From Ignelater luminosus (Eukaryota; Arthropoda; Insecta; Coleoptera; Elateridae), in the NCBI GenBank assembly GCA_011009095.1, contig VTPC01090411.1, positions 45,518 through 109,517 of the forward strand: 64,000 nt of DNA. The letters are read 5' to 3'. Position numbers and translations under genes: made by a program. Under the pieces are notes generated by a model. That model saw only the letters and a program-made list of their open reading frames with translations. It did not search any database and was not told the origin of the DNA. Below are positions 23,021-34,727 of the stretch, piece by piece. Position 1 is the stretch's first letter. Each line of letters begins with the position of its first letter.

Positions 23021-26000
23021 CGTATTGACCCAGGACGGCACTCGCACTGTTTGACTCATTTGACAAAGATTTTGCTTTATCTTGCTACATCACCGAAAGC
23101 ATTACTTTTGTGTACAAAACCGCATACGATGCTAGTCCTGTTTCAGTTTAATCTAATTAGAAAAAGAAAAATACATTTAGAATCGTTTTAGAGAAATATA
23201 CGTAACATAAAAGACGAGTCCACAAAAAGGTATAATTAGCCCAAAACATTACAAACTTTTTGAAAAAAAAAAGAAAAGAAAAAATCGATGGACTGACGAA
23301 AAAAATAATTAAATAAGATCTCGAGAAACTACAAAGACATTGATAGTCAATTTGATAGACAAGGCAAGAATTACAGTCAAGGTTAATGGGGCGTTCGACT
23401 TAAGTTAATTAGACAGTTGGCAAGGTGCTTAACAGACTTTTCTTTGGTCAAGTACTCTGGATCACATACAACCATTACCTATTTAACATATTCCCTGAAT
23501 ACGTCATGAAAGCTTTAGATAAATTTTGATGCTCGTTAGCGAATGGACTATACCACAATTAACAAAATTATCGTACTAAAAATTGCAGAATAAAGGGTTA
23601 AATACAACAAAAAAAAGCAAGAATTAATGCAGTCTTTAATTATTATTCTTTTCAGTTTTCCTATTATGGAAAAATGATCAAAGAAGGCATGTAGTAAGAC
23701 TAGAACGCAACGAGAGAAAAGAACGATAAATCGAGAATTCTCGCATTTCTTATTTTCCAAGTAAAACCGTTTCGAGTAAACAGACCTTACAGAGAATCTA
23801 AATTACATTTCGTGTGTATTACACAATATTTTTTCATCGTGCTCCTAAAAATTCCCTTTAATCAGTTCGAAAGCAGAAAAAAATTAAATGTCAAGATTTA
23901 ATGAAATTAAATTCAATTTAAATTCAAAGGTGTTAAAGGGAAGCACGAGTTAAACGACGCGTGAATGAAAACATGTTTTTAAATTTAAGGTTTGTTTATT
24001 TTTTCGTGAAAATTAAATTCATTAGAGATGCGAGTGCGACGTGAATCAATTAGAGCTGCGTTCCTTGGAGATATCTTAATCCGCAGGGTGTGTTTTGTCA
24101 GAAACCATCTGTATCGTTATTATTTTTGTAAGAAAGACGAAAGAATTATTTAATAATTACAAAATGAAAATTGAAGTTATTGGTATTTCTCATTTTTTCG
24201 TTTTAGGATTCAGAAACGATATCAAATACCACGGTAGCAACATAGAGAACAACGGAATGCCAATCCAATACCATTTCATGAGCTTTTCATAACTGCTATA
24301 TAAGTCTGCCGCTTCAGCGATTCGCTCTCTTTGAGTCCTGAAACAATATTATTTGTTATTTGTATTCATAATCTTGAACAAGGGGACTATTTTATTTGAT
24401 CTAAGATGGAAATTGCTCTTTTTCTGCCTTGTATCATACGAAAGACAAAAGCTGTAGATACAAGGAATCTTTCGAAAATTTCTTAACAAAATTACAATCT
24501 AAAGCTTGTAATAATACATATTTCGCGTGTTTACGATTTCTAGATTAGAATTTGATTTCTATATAAAACACCAATCTTTAATATGCATATTTTGAAAATC
24601 ACTCACGATAATCGTATTGTGATTGTAAAGTTAAACTGAAGTTAATTATTCCTGTCCGAATGTTCAAATGTTCGCCCAGCTTTGGGTTATCTGTGGAATC
24701 AACGGGATTTGCATATGATTAATCCTCAGCTCGCACACAAGGTCGCTATAAAACAAGCGGGATCACAATCATTCATTTCATTTGATTGCGACAAGTATTG
24801 ATGGAGACCCACAATTAGAGGGGCGAGTTTAGTTTTTAGATGAGCTTTTTGACTGGTTTTAACTTTTATTTTTGAAACGTTTGTGCACGCAAATGTTTAT
24901 TAATACCTTCATCACTTAACAAAAAGTCGATGAACTTAACCAAATTAACATCCACAATAGTTTTTTGTACGTTGAACAAACACATGTTTCATCACTTATC
25001 TTGATCGTTTTGATTTATATTGTTCTATTAATAATATGTGACTGCGTATATATTTCTGAACTGTTATACAATTTTTCAAACTCATTAAAAGAGTTATTCT
25101 TAATGAATGTTGGTAGCATTTACATTTTACATTAAATATTAAAGCGCTGCTTTTTATACAATTGTTTTTTTTGTTTTTAATAGGAAGTAAAACATAAACG
25201 GATTCTAAGCGACTTAAAATTACTGCTTCTGAGTTTACAGTAGGCAAAAACATAATGGCAATTTCTTTAGTATGTAAGAAACGAGAACTTTGACATATTA
25301 AGTAAAAAAAGCAAAACATATTTCGCAATATATCTTCAGTATAAGAGTTCTAAATACTTAAAAAAAAATAAATTTTATATTGTATAAGCGACAGACAAAA
25401 CAAAAAAAAAGAAGGTCTGCAAAATAAAATCAGAGAGGAATTTGCTCTCGCTATTATTATTAAAATATAAACATCAGATTTGTGTAGGTATTAGTAATAC
25501 ATTTATTTTCTGAAAATAGAAATTCCGTTGGTGTATCTCACGTTATAGCATATTTTGCGGAAAACTGTTTGTCGCTGTATAAAGTAATATACACCAACTA
25601 TATTACTTAATTTACAAGAAAATAAAATAGTAACAGTAGCACTTCGCAATAAAAATTTATCAATACAAAAAGTATTTGTCGTTTACGAAAGAACACTATG
25701 GGATTGATTTGATTATGTTAAAACAGCTTCACTACTAAAGAAGAAGATAAAAAAGAATGTAGGACGCAATATGATCCTTGTGGTACTCCGTACATCACTT
25801 TTGGCTTGCTGATTATTTTAACTCTTTGTATTTCTTTACAAGTTACATTTCTAACTTTAGATGTTTCTTCTAATTGAATGTTTTTCAATGTTCAAGCACG
25901 AAATTTAATTACTTCTCGCTTTTGAACACTTTAGTGCTATATTCTTTAAATGGTTATTTCCAATATTCTCAAGAAAGTGCTTAGATGTTTCGAAACACTA

Positions 26001-26572
26001 TCTTCAGTTAGAGAGTATGTCTCTTTATGACTGTCTTGAAGATAACTGGAATCTTCTTCTTCAAGTATATTACATACCTTTAAAGTTGTTTTGTACATAA
26101 TGGACAGAAAAGATAGAACTTTCAAAAATAGAAGATGCGACGCAACCATAGAAGAAGAAGGGAAAAGAGGAAATGCAGTACCGCCCACATGAAAATAATA
26201 GACATATCCATAGACAATGAAAAATGGCTGCAGGCGTTGTACTATAGTAAACCGTGTAATAAAAAAAAATAGAAAAAAAGAAAAATTGATAGTACAATGC
26301 ACCAAAACTCTATATTCTGTCCTTCAAATCAAAAGTTTGACACATAATCTTACATTATAATTCAAATCTACAACCAGAAATACAAAATATTTTAATCAAT
26401 TTGAAAAATCCAATACATTAGTCCAAAAAATCTAGACACTTGAAAACATTCCTGTCCAAATTTGGCTTTTGAACCATGTCAGTATCGCTTGCACACTCTT
26501 AAAAATAATATTGAAAACTACGTGATTTTCTGAAAGATGCTTGTGACTTTTCGAGACCAAAACATATACTTT
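23021..26572. other. Intergenic, no recognised gene
   Basis: No gene recognised. The patch 24,660-24,800 stands out from its AT-rich surroundings: it holds an octamer ATTTGCAT (24707-24714), TAATCC (24720-24725) and TATAAAA (24747-24753) within 50 bp. A TATATAAG lies at 24297-24304. No convincing coding frame follows either TATA word, so these are at most regulatory candidates. Confidence 0.45.
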
Positions 26573-27640
26573 AGACAACTTAAGACTAGAACAGCTCCAA
26601 AATACCATTTCCTAAGAGGTGCACTATAAAGTCAAGATTGTTATTAAAGTTTGCTGAAATAATTGCAAAGTTAGAAACATTACTGAAACTAAGAATGCTG
26701 ACTATTATGCAGAAAAGACTTGAACTGATCTCTCTTTCTTAAATTAAACTTTGAAACCAGCAACGTGAAGATTTCATTAGGGATCTAGTTCATGGAGGGT
26801 TGACCAGACAGACTTCAAAAGCCTGATTGGTTTGGAAAGTATGCTTATGCCAAAAAGTCTCTTTTTTGAGATGCCCAATAGAGATTTAACAAACCAGAAG
26901 CAATTTTAAAGTGCGACTTATTTCAGTTCAGATTAACCAGATCAACGAAAATAAATAATGAGATATTCAACGAAACAGAAAGTATTAAAGAATATAAGAG
27001 CACAGGTGTCGTGCTACAGATTCAAATGCAAATTTTATGGAAGAAATTCCACACGAAAAACTTTTAAGACTGAGTTTTCAAAAGTCGCTTACGATTTCCC
27101 AAAAATCCTATAGGCCTAAAAGTCTAACTTCGTAATCGATTCTTATACTTCATAGAAAGTCAAAACTTACAAGTTCAGATTAATCGTCTCTGAAAGTTTG
27201 GAACTGAAAGCGAGGATTATCCTTTATCCAGTCATACGTATATGATTTCCTTCTCTATGCAATAAAAAGCTTACTATTTGCTCCTTTCTTTAAGAGTTCT
27301 AAATAGATTTATAAATGTGAGGTTTAGGAGTTTCTTTAAGTATTGTATTGGAAGAGGCAAATCTTCATTATTATTTTCTTTGTTACATGGAAACCAGAAA
27401 CCTTCTTACCCATTCATTAGCGGCGTAACTGCTGATGAAGAAGAACAACAAACGTACTCAATATTTTTAAGATTAGGACCTTGGCCTAGACGTTCTCAAG
27501 AGTCTAAAAACGCACCATAATCCAGGAGTCCCCGCTAGCCTAAAAAAGACTTAAGTTCTTATAGAAATTGAAACTCTGCAGAGATTTAAAGGACTGTACA
27601 AGTCTATGAGTTCGCAAAAACCCAAAAACTTGCAAAAAGT
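26573..27640 (-). repeat. Unclassified dispersed repeat, copy B (inverted relative to A)
   Basis: The reverse complement aligns with both arms of copy A (20,990-21,361 and 22,672-23,020), in the same order. It is about 1.07 kb, and is the fuller copy because copy A lacks roughly 300 bp of its middle. It has no open frame of note and no recognised termini. Confidence 0.75.
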
Positions 27641-30348
27641 TAGATCGGTGAAAATCTCGAAACTGTGCAAAACCAAAATTCAAGTTTCAGCATAAGCTTG
27701 GATGCTCATACAGGCAAAATCTATAGAAAAACCCACAAGGATTTAAAATTTAGATCGGGCTACCAAGACTTGAATTAGATTTTTTGAAAATTATTAACTC
27801 ATTAGTTTATCTTTTTATGAAGCTTCTAAAATGTAAAATATTGTTCATATTTGCCTTTTTGTGTGTAGGTATACGATAGCAAAAAGGTTTCTATCAAGTT
27901 TAGTATCTTTTATGTAATGAATCCAGATTCAATTTGTACTCTACAGACCGCCATGGTAAGTCAGTCATTGACCAGAGAGCTTCTCAGCATTGGATGCAAG
28001 CTCTTAGGTATGAACAGCGATTTCGTAAAATTTGAGATGTCACTAAGAGATGCATCAAGAAGCTTCGAGTGGTTATGTCTGGGTAAAGAAGGCCTACTCA
28101 AATGAAAAAAATTGTGGGTAAAAGAGTATTTATAATTCGAATCCAATGGTCTTAACTTTTCTTGTTAGAGAATAACACCCACAAGCAACCTTCTATAAAA
28201 TTTTCAGGTTCTAAAGAGACATAATAGTGGAAATTTCTATTGAAAAGAAAAACAGTTATTATTATTGAAGAATCAAATAAATCCAATTAGTACCACACAG
28301 ACAAGCTCTTAGGGTTCGACAGAGTTTGTCGAGAATCTTGAGAAATCTTATAAAGGAAAGATCTTTGCACATTCAAAGATATGGGGCAGCTACCCAGAAT
28401 CAAACAACAGCAACTTAAGAATTTAAGACAATGTTTTTCAAATGACCAAAGGTTACCTCTTACGTCCTTCAAAACATATTTAGATAAAATTCTCAATGAA
28501 CAAATCAGAATATGCAATTAACGCGAAATTGAAAATGAAAAACACTGTACTCTTCGCTTTAAATTTTGTCTGTGACTAAAAGAAAATTGAAAAGAACCAA
28601 AACAGCTATAGGTGAATCGCCAAACATTTTGGAGTAGAAAAAACTCTGAATAGAAATTCTTTTTTATATAATGGTTCTTTAGAGTGTCATTATAAAACCT
28701 TGACGTCTTCTCCCTCCAATGAGATCGATGCCCCCCCCCCCCCCCCCCCAATGCAGAAAGGAATAGAAATCAGTCTTTCGTCAATTTCTCGACTTGTTAT
28801 CAACTTTATGGCAAAGATAACTTCATACAAAATTAAAGCTAAATAATTAGAATTCTACACACGTTTTTCGTCAGATTCGTGTTTTTCCAAGAAATGACTT
28901 AAGTCGCACAATCTCCAAATTTTCCTAGCAGTCCAGTTTTCACCCTCGACTAATTAGAAGACAGCTGAATTTTAGCTGTTGATGTTTCTGAAACAGAAGA
29001 TAGTCTGTGGGGGGTGGGGGACTTCTGGGTTATTTTGAACATTTGGCTATCCCGAGCATCCAGGTTCGAAAACTTAAGATTGCTTGTTGTGGTTGAATCT
29101 CTTATAACTAGCGGAGTGTTAATAAGGAAGGTAATGTGTGAATACTGGATCTTTCTTTTGAGTTTTTATGATAGCAGTCTAAGAGGTGTAAAATACCGAG
29201 TGTGGTTGTACTCTTAGCAAAAATTTGAGTCTGGTGTTTATTGGAGATATACCAATACACTTCCTCTGCTTCTAGCGCAACAGACTTCAAGTAGTTGAAT
29301 CGGTAGTTCATGTTCGGATAAACGAAAGTTTTTTTAGGTTTAGTTTCTTGGGTCAAGCAAAAAGTTTTCCCAAAAGCAGCTAAAAACAGCTAATTCAAGT
29401 TCAAGCTGAATGTTCTAGGTACTTCCTGATCTTGTAACGATGTCTGAAATACATTAGCTGGTTCTTGTTGTGGCTAGGCTTGACCTTCATTGCTAAGGAG
29501 TCTTGAAAGAGGCGGTGGAAAGCGATGATGGTATATTGTCTGCAAACCAAGCCAAAGTAACGGATCTGTCTAAAAAACGCAAGCTATAACGGTAGAATAA
29601 AAAATGGCGATAGGATCGAGTCTTGTATGTCGCTAGCGCGGGGCTGCGGGTTGGGAAAATTTCTTGGAATGATCATATCTAAACCCTTTTGCCTATGTGA
29701 CCTCTCATTTATAATTCAGATATTGACGTCTTCTTTCTTTATATTGGAGATAAAAACTTGGTTTTTTGTCGTGGCACGAGGTTAATCGAGTCTTGGTTGG
29801 CAGGTTGCGGCTTATCCCCATTGTAGTCGTTGTGAATTTGGACGCACAAATTTTTCTGTTCTTTTGCTGCTTTCGAAATTCACCGAGTCCAGCCTTTTAT
29901 TCATAAATAAACAATCGACTTCTCACGTTTACTGTTTAACCCTCTTACCTTCTAAATATTCGTTCAGATAACAGTATCGATATCTAGCAAGAATCATTAC
30001 GGCTTTGAGAAAGATCTTGTAACAATTTTTCAAATCGTTAAAAGTAACTCAAGATTTGTCTTTTCATAGCTATTTCTTTCCTAGAGGGAGGGTAATTAAA
30101 ATGCACAGGTAACAAGCTAGAAATGTGGACGAGCCAAACGTCTTTCTTTCGACGGTTTGTGACTTAATGAACTGTACGTATTGACTATGGGAGGACACAA
30201 CAGATTATATTTGGCTTATTTGAAGATATGATTTATTAAGAGAATTTGCTGTACCTGTAAGCAAGTTCAAGTAAACGACTAAACATTCCAAATCCAGTGC
30301 CTGTGCATTTCTAAACGGATAAAGAACTTATTTGATTGGTATGTCTAT
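27641..30348. other. Intergenic, no recognised gene
   Basis: AT-rich sequence with no gene recognised. It contains a 19-base C run at 28731-28749 and a short G-rich word (ggggggtggggg) near 29009. Confidence 0.5.
28731..28749 (+). repeat. Poly-C tract, 19 bases
   Basis: Nineteen uninterrupted Cs after gagatcgatg. Such a run is rare in this AT-rich sequence. It is likely to vary in length and can be misread in sequencing, so the exact count is uncertain. Confidence 0.9.
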
Positions 30349-30350
30349 TA

Positions 30351-30378
30351 CGAGGGCGGTTCAGTAAGTACCCGTGTT
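30351..30378 (+). repeat. Left terminal inverted repeat of mariner 30351-31556
   Basis: 28 bp, one mismatch to the reverse complement of 31529-31556. Confidence 0.94.
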
Positions 30379-30529
30379 TGACGACAGAAGGCGTTCCTGA
30401 GGGAAGTTGGTGTTATCATCGTGTGCTGTCATCTATCAAACGACGGTATAACAAATTGCAGACTGATTGATAGGTTAGTTTGGATTTGACAGCCATTTGA
30501 GTAAGACGTGTTTCGTGATTTTAGCTAAG

Positions 30530-31493
30530 ATGGAAAAAGAGCAGTATCGTTCGGTAATTCGCTTTCTGTTTTTGGATGGGAAAAAATGCGAGGAGATAAA
30601 AGCAAAGTTGGATGCTGTTTATGGGGACACTTCGCCATCTATGACCACAGTTAGATATTGGTTCAACGAATTTAAACGTGAGCGAACATCCGTTTTTGAT
30701 GAGGAGCGACCAGGACGCCCGGCAGACGTGGTTACCGAGGAAATCATTCAAAAAGTCCACGACATGATTCTCGCTGATCGACGAACGAAAGTGCGTGAAG
30801 TAGCAGAGGCCGTAGGTGTGTCGACCGGAACGGCAATTAATATTTTACATGATAAGTTGGCGATGAAAAAATTGTCGGCGCGATGGGTGCCGCGATTGCT
30901 AACGGTGGACAACAAGCGGATGCGGCTGTTAACTTCGAAGCAGTGTTTGGAGCAATTTGAGCGAAATCCGAAGGAGTTTTTGCGTCGAGTTGTCACCGTT
31001 GATTAAACCTGGATTCATCATTACACACCAGAAAACAATGGATTTCTTCCGGTTAATCTGCTCCATCGGCCGGAAAGGTCATGGCGACGATTTTTTGGGA
31101 TGCGAACGGCGTCATCCTCATGGATTTTTTAGAGTTATTAGACAGCTTCGACAAAAAATTGAAGGAGACACGACCGCATTTGGCGAAAAAGAAGGTGCTG
31201 TTTCACCACGATAACGCACCAGCACATTCATCCGGAGTTGTCGCCGCCAAACTGCATGAATTGCGTTATGAATTGCTGCCGCACCCGATCTGGCTCCCTG
31301 CGACTTTTTCTTGTTTCCTAACATGAAGAAATGGCTCGCGGGAAAAAAATTTAGCTCAAACGAGGAAGTCATCGCCGAGATAGAGGCGTATTTTGGAGAG
31401 TTCGACAAATCCTATTTTTTGGAGGGGTTAAAAAAATGGCAGGAACGTTGGGAGAAGTGTATATTTCTAAAAGGAGACTATGTTGAAAAATAA
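30530..31493 (+). pseudogene. Mariner transposase, multiply broken
   Basis: Starts at 30530 with MEKEQYRSVIRFLFLDGKK and reads well through the DNA-binding half and WVPRLLT to VTVD, the first catalytic Asp. The next codon is a TAA (31004-31006) where relatives have Glu. A short gap and frame change follow before KQWISSG, with a second stop at 31054-31056. The core resumes as GKVMATIFWDANGVILMDFL, then loses a dozen residues before LKETRPHLAKKKVLFHHDN (second Asp). A further frame-shifting gap removes the PPYSP part. The tail DLAPCDFFLF (third Asp) through GDYVEK is intact to 31493. Two stops and at least three deletions make it dead, although all three catalytic Asps remain. Confidence 0.93.
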
Positions 31494-31528
31494 AAAAAAT
31501 TTTTGAAAAAAATTATGTCTTCATTTCT

Positions 31529-31556
31529 AACACGGGTACTTATTGAACCGCCCTCG
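31529..31556 (-). repeat. Right terminal inverted repeat of mariner 30351-31556
   Basis: Inverted partner of 30351-30378 (27 of 28). Confidence 0.94.
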
Positions 31557-31558
31557 TA

Positions 31559-34500
31559 ATTGTAAAACGTGATACAAGTTGGCAGTACTACATACCGACT
31601 TCAAAACAGTAATACTTGATGGATTTTACCTGATTAGTCACAATTGGTAGTCATACATGAATAAACTTCCTTTTCAGCTATGCGTTGAATATATTGATGG
31701 GGTGGTGAACCAGATGATCTGTTTACTGGAAGGACTCCGAAATAATGTTCCGTGGAATGGACAGAAATAAATGATCAACCGGGATAGTTTGCGAAGTGTT
31801 ACAGTGGCGACGCGATGTAACGAAATTATAAAGTAGCTAAACTATGAAGCAAATAAATCGAACGAAATGTTATACAGCAGCATGTAAAATATATATCGTG
31901 AACGAACCTTTTTGCTAATACGTTTTTGTTTAGATGAACACCGTGTATAGAGCTCATAGCGTAAAGCAAATAAACTACTTTTTGACAAGTCTGATGTGAT
32001 GTTGCTATTCTTTGTAATTACTAATCAGTTAGACTAGATCTGGAGAGTCTGTATTTGACAACATATGAAACTATAATACACAATAATTTTACTGGTTGAT
32101 TGGTCGTTTTATTATTACATTAGGAACGCCCAGTGTTCAAAGCTACATTACTTACTTTTATGTCTGTCCAATCTATACGCTATGGTACAATTACACTAAA
32201 TAAACAAGACGGTCGTGACGTCATTTTTGAAACTCGCCACAGGGTCTTGATTGATCATGCAATAATTAAACTGTGAACTATCGCATAGTATACTTTTGAG
32301 CGGTGAAACTTGCTAGTTACCTTTCATTCATCTGGTGTTAATGACATACTGGTGCAAATATCTGCTTAGAAACTAAAACTGCAATTTAACGCAGGTAGAT
32401 TTTATATTTTTTACTGACAAACAAGATTGATTTTAGTTTGTTTACTATTGTTGCACGTGTTTTATGAGTATCAGCTCCATTATGTTAAAACACATTACGA
32501 TAAATGTCTCGAATAAAGTATTATTATTCTTGATATAACTTAAGATTGCATATCTTTCGGTTTATAGGAAAATAATTTTCATTAGGTCAGTAATCGTTTG
32601 TTTTTCAAAGCACATATTCACGCAAACTATTTATAAAGAGCAATTTAGAAAAGTCCCGCTAATGTCAAATTTAAAAATTTAAATTCCATACATTAAACTT
32701 AATTAAGTCTATTCGAATTTAAAACTGCGCAAGCAATCTTTTTAAACGCACCCCGCTTTCTTTATCACGAACTTATTTCAAGACTCACGAGTCATGTTTG
32801 TAAACACAACTAAACGAAAATCAATACATAAAAGAAGTAAACGCTAAAGAAAAGCTCCTTTAACAATACAAATTGATTTAAAAATTGTATTCTCTTTTGC
32901 AAGTTAAGCATCTACAGTATGTTACTTACTTTTTTAAGTTTTAATGGTGGTATCGATGCTTTTTTCCTTTTAGGAATTTCTGTTATTGCTGTTCCTCCTC
33001 TCAATGCCCGAATTTATGATTGAAATTTAACGAATCGAATAACGATGACCAGTTGAAAATTTTCTACGGTAATGGAATTCGTTGCTTCGAGATTACGAAT
33101 TCCAGAGGGGGCGACTACTTTTTACCAGCTTTACAAACATAAGCGGAAAAAATCTGATTCACTTTCAATTTAGTATTCGAGAGAGTTTGAGGTTGAGGTT
33201 TTTGGGTTTTAAATGAAAAAAAAGTTGGAATAAAATTTTTTATTAATTTTATTTTTTTGTTTGCTACAAGGCACACTCACACACAAACATAAATATTTAC
33301 AATAAATACACGCGCTCAGCGATGTGGATTCATACAAATCTACTATGAGAGATTTACAAGTGGACTCTACGATTAATAATAAACCGATCGAAAATTTTTG
33401 TATTTAATAAATATTATGCTGTTTTTTGTGTATTAATTTTCGATCGCACTTTTTTCTGTGAATTTATGCAAAAAACGAAAGTATGAATATTGCACTTGTT
33501 TTCCAAAATTGTACCTTTTCAAAATTAATATTGGAATACTCTTTTTATGTACTAGAACAAAAGATGCATAAATTCACTGTGAAATAAATCCTTTAAATCT
33601 GACATTGATTGTCAAAGAGCGTATACTACCTTTCAGCTCCGATTTAAGTGACTACAAAAAATGATTAACAAATACAGTGCACATATTTTAATTATTTAAC
33701 TACTTAGAAAAATTTAAATTGGGTTTGAAATTCTACAAATTTACGGTTATAAAAATTAGTTTTTGTTTTTATTTTTTATTAAGTAACTAACTGCTTTCAA
33801 AAAGGTATTTTATCTTAGCATTATTTTTTACATAAGAGTATTGTAAAAAATGCTGATATTTTAAGGTTTGTTCATTAACAATTTTGTGCATCCATTTCTC
33901 TCTTGATTAAAATTAGATCAACTCATGCAGATTTTATTTGTGTTAAATCTCTCCTCCTAAAAGTCCAAAACTTGTTTTTTCTTTTAACTAAATATCTACA
34001 TTTTTTACTATAATATGAGCTGCATTATTTACAGTAAAGCTACTTCGTTCTAGACCGTCTGCATAAAAACGATATTTGACGGTCATTAATTAAGCAATTA
34101 TGCCCAGAAGTCAGTCTTAACTTTAAATAAATATGCACAAAATTTATTTATGGGTTTTACTAATTAAGTACGTGCGATAAAAACAATAATAAATGTTTGT
34201 TAGAAAAAATTCTTGAGTTTTATGACTTTTTCTTCTTTGTTTTGATCATCTATACTTGTAAGTGCGAAAACGTATTTACAATATACAAATTCACAATAAA
34301 GCAAACCAGCTTTACAAACAAGAACGGCGTAATGATGATATTTGTTTGTATTTTTCTCTTTGTTTTGCGTATACAAGTAGCTACAGTAAAAACGATACTA
34401 GCACTATGTTTAAACACGTATGTGAATATAACACATGTTTTGTATATAAACGCTCTCGATTTCCTAGTTTAATATTTATTTACACTAAGAAAATGGAATG

Positions 34501-34593
34501 GGGGACAACATCGGCCATAACTTTTTGGAAGATCCCCCGTATAATGTGTATGAGTTTATCGTTTTAAAACAAAGGATGAGTTTGTTTTGTCAT
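31559..34593 (-). other. Downstream flank and probable 3' UTR of dac
   Basis: No separate gene seen. On the minus strand this follows the dac stop codon, so its right-hand part should be the 3' untranslated region. The first AATAAA on that strand is at 34480-34475, 114 bases past the stop, but several others occur farther left and the sequence alone does not show which is used. Very AT-rich between 33,200 and 34,200. Confidence 0.5.
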
Positions 34594-34727
34594 TTATGTC
34601 GCGGTACTCGTGAATAACACAGAATTTTTGTAGTAACTCGAGCGTTCTTGAAGGGGAGATTTCACATCTCTTTCTACTTGTTGATGTCGCGATTTTCGTT
34701 CCATCTCTAATTCTTGTGCTAACGACT
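34594..34727 (-). CDS. dac: dachshund, last coding exon (C-terminal tail)
   Basis: Encodes the C-terminus of the nuclear cofactor Dachshund, which works with Eyes absent and Sine oculis in the retinal determination network and patterns legs and brain. The exon follows a clear acceptor (TTTCAG at 34733-34728). With the G left over from the previous exon it reads ESLAQELEMERKSR, then VERDVKSPLQERSSYYKNS and VLFTSTAT before TAA (34596-34594). As I recall them, insect Dac proteins have this serine/acid-rich tail after the QNYSE motif. The preceding intron is about 20 kb and phase 1, matching the donor at 54682. Support is the matched phase, splice sites and remembered family similarity; no transcript was available. 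Confidence 0.85.

Larger units (their letters stand above)
30351..31556 (+). mobile_element. Decayed mariner element with both ends present
   Basis: A 1,206-bp mariner at a TA target (30349-30350 and 31557-31558). The 28-bp inverted ends start cgagggcggttcagtaagta and match at 27 of 28 positions. The body is shorter than a complete relative by several small deletions in the transposase. Its 8 outermost bases resemble those of the mariner at 4831, but the rest of the ends and the protein differ, so the two are separate lineages. Confidence 0.95.

Noticed and set aside
25765-25860. QYDPCGTPY motif recalling non-LTR retroelement tails
   Set aside because: Only six or seven residues match and no reverse transcriptase sequence is nearby.
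31665-31770. Exon-like stretch after ccttttcag reading LCVEYIDGVVNQMICLLEGL
   Set aside because: About 33 codons to a stop, no matching upstream exon or known protein; acceptor-like words are common.
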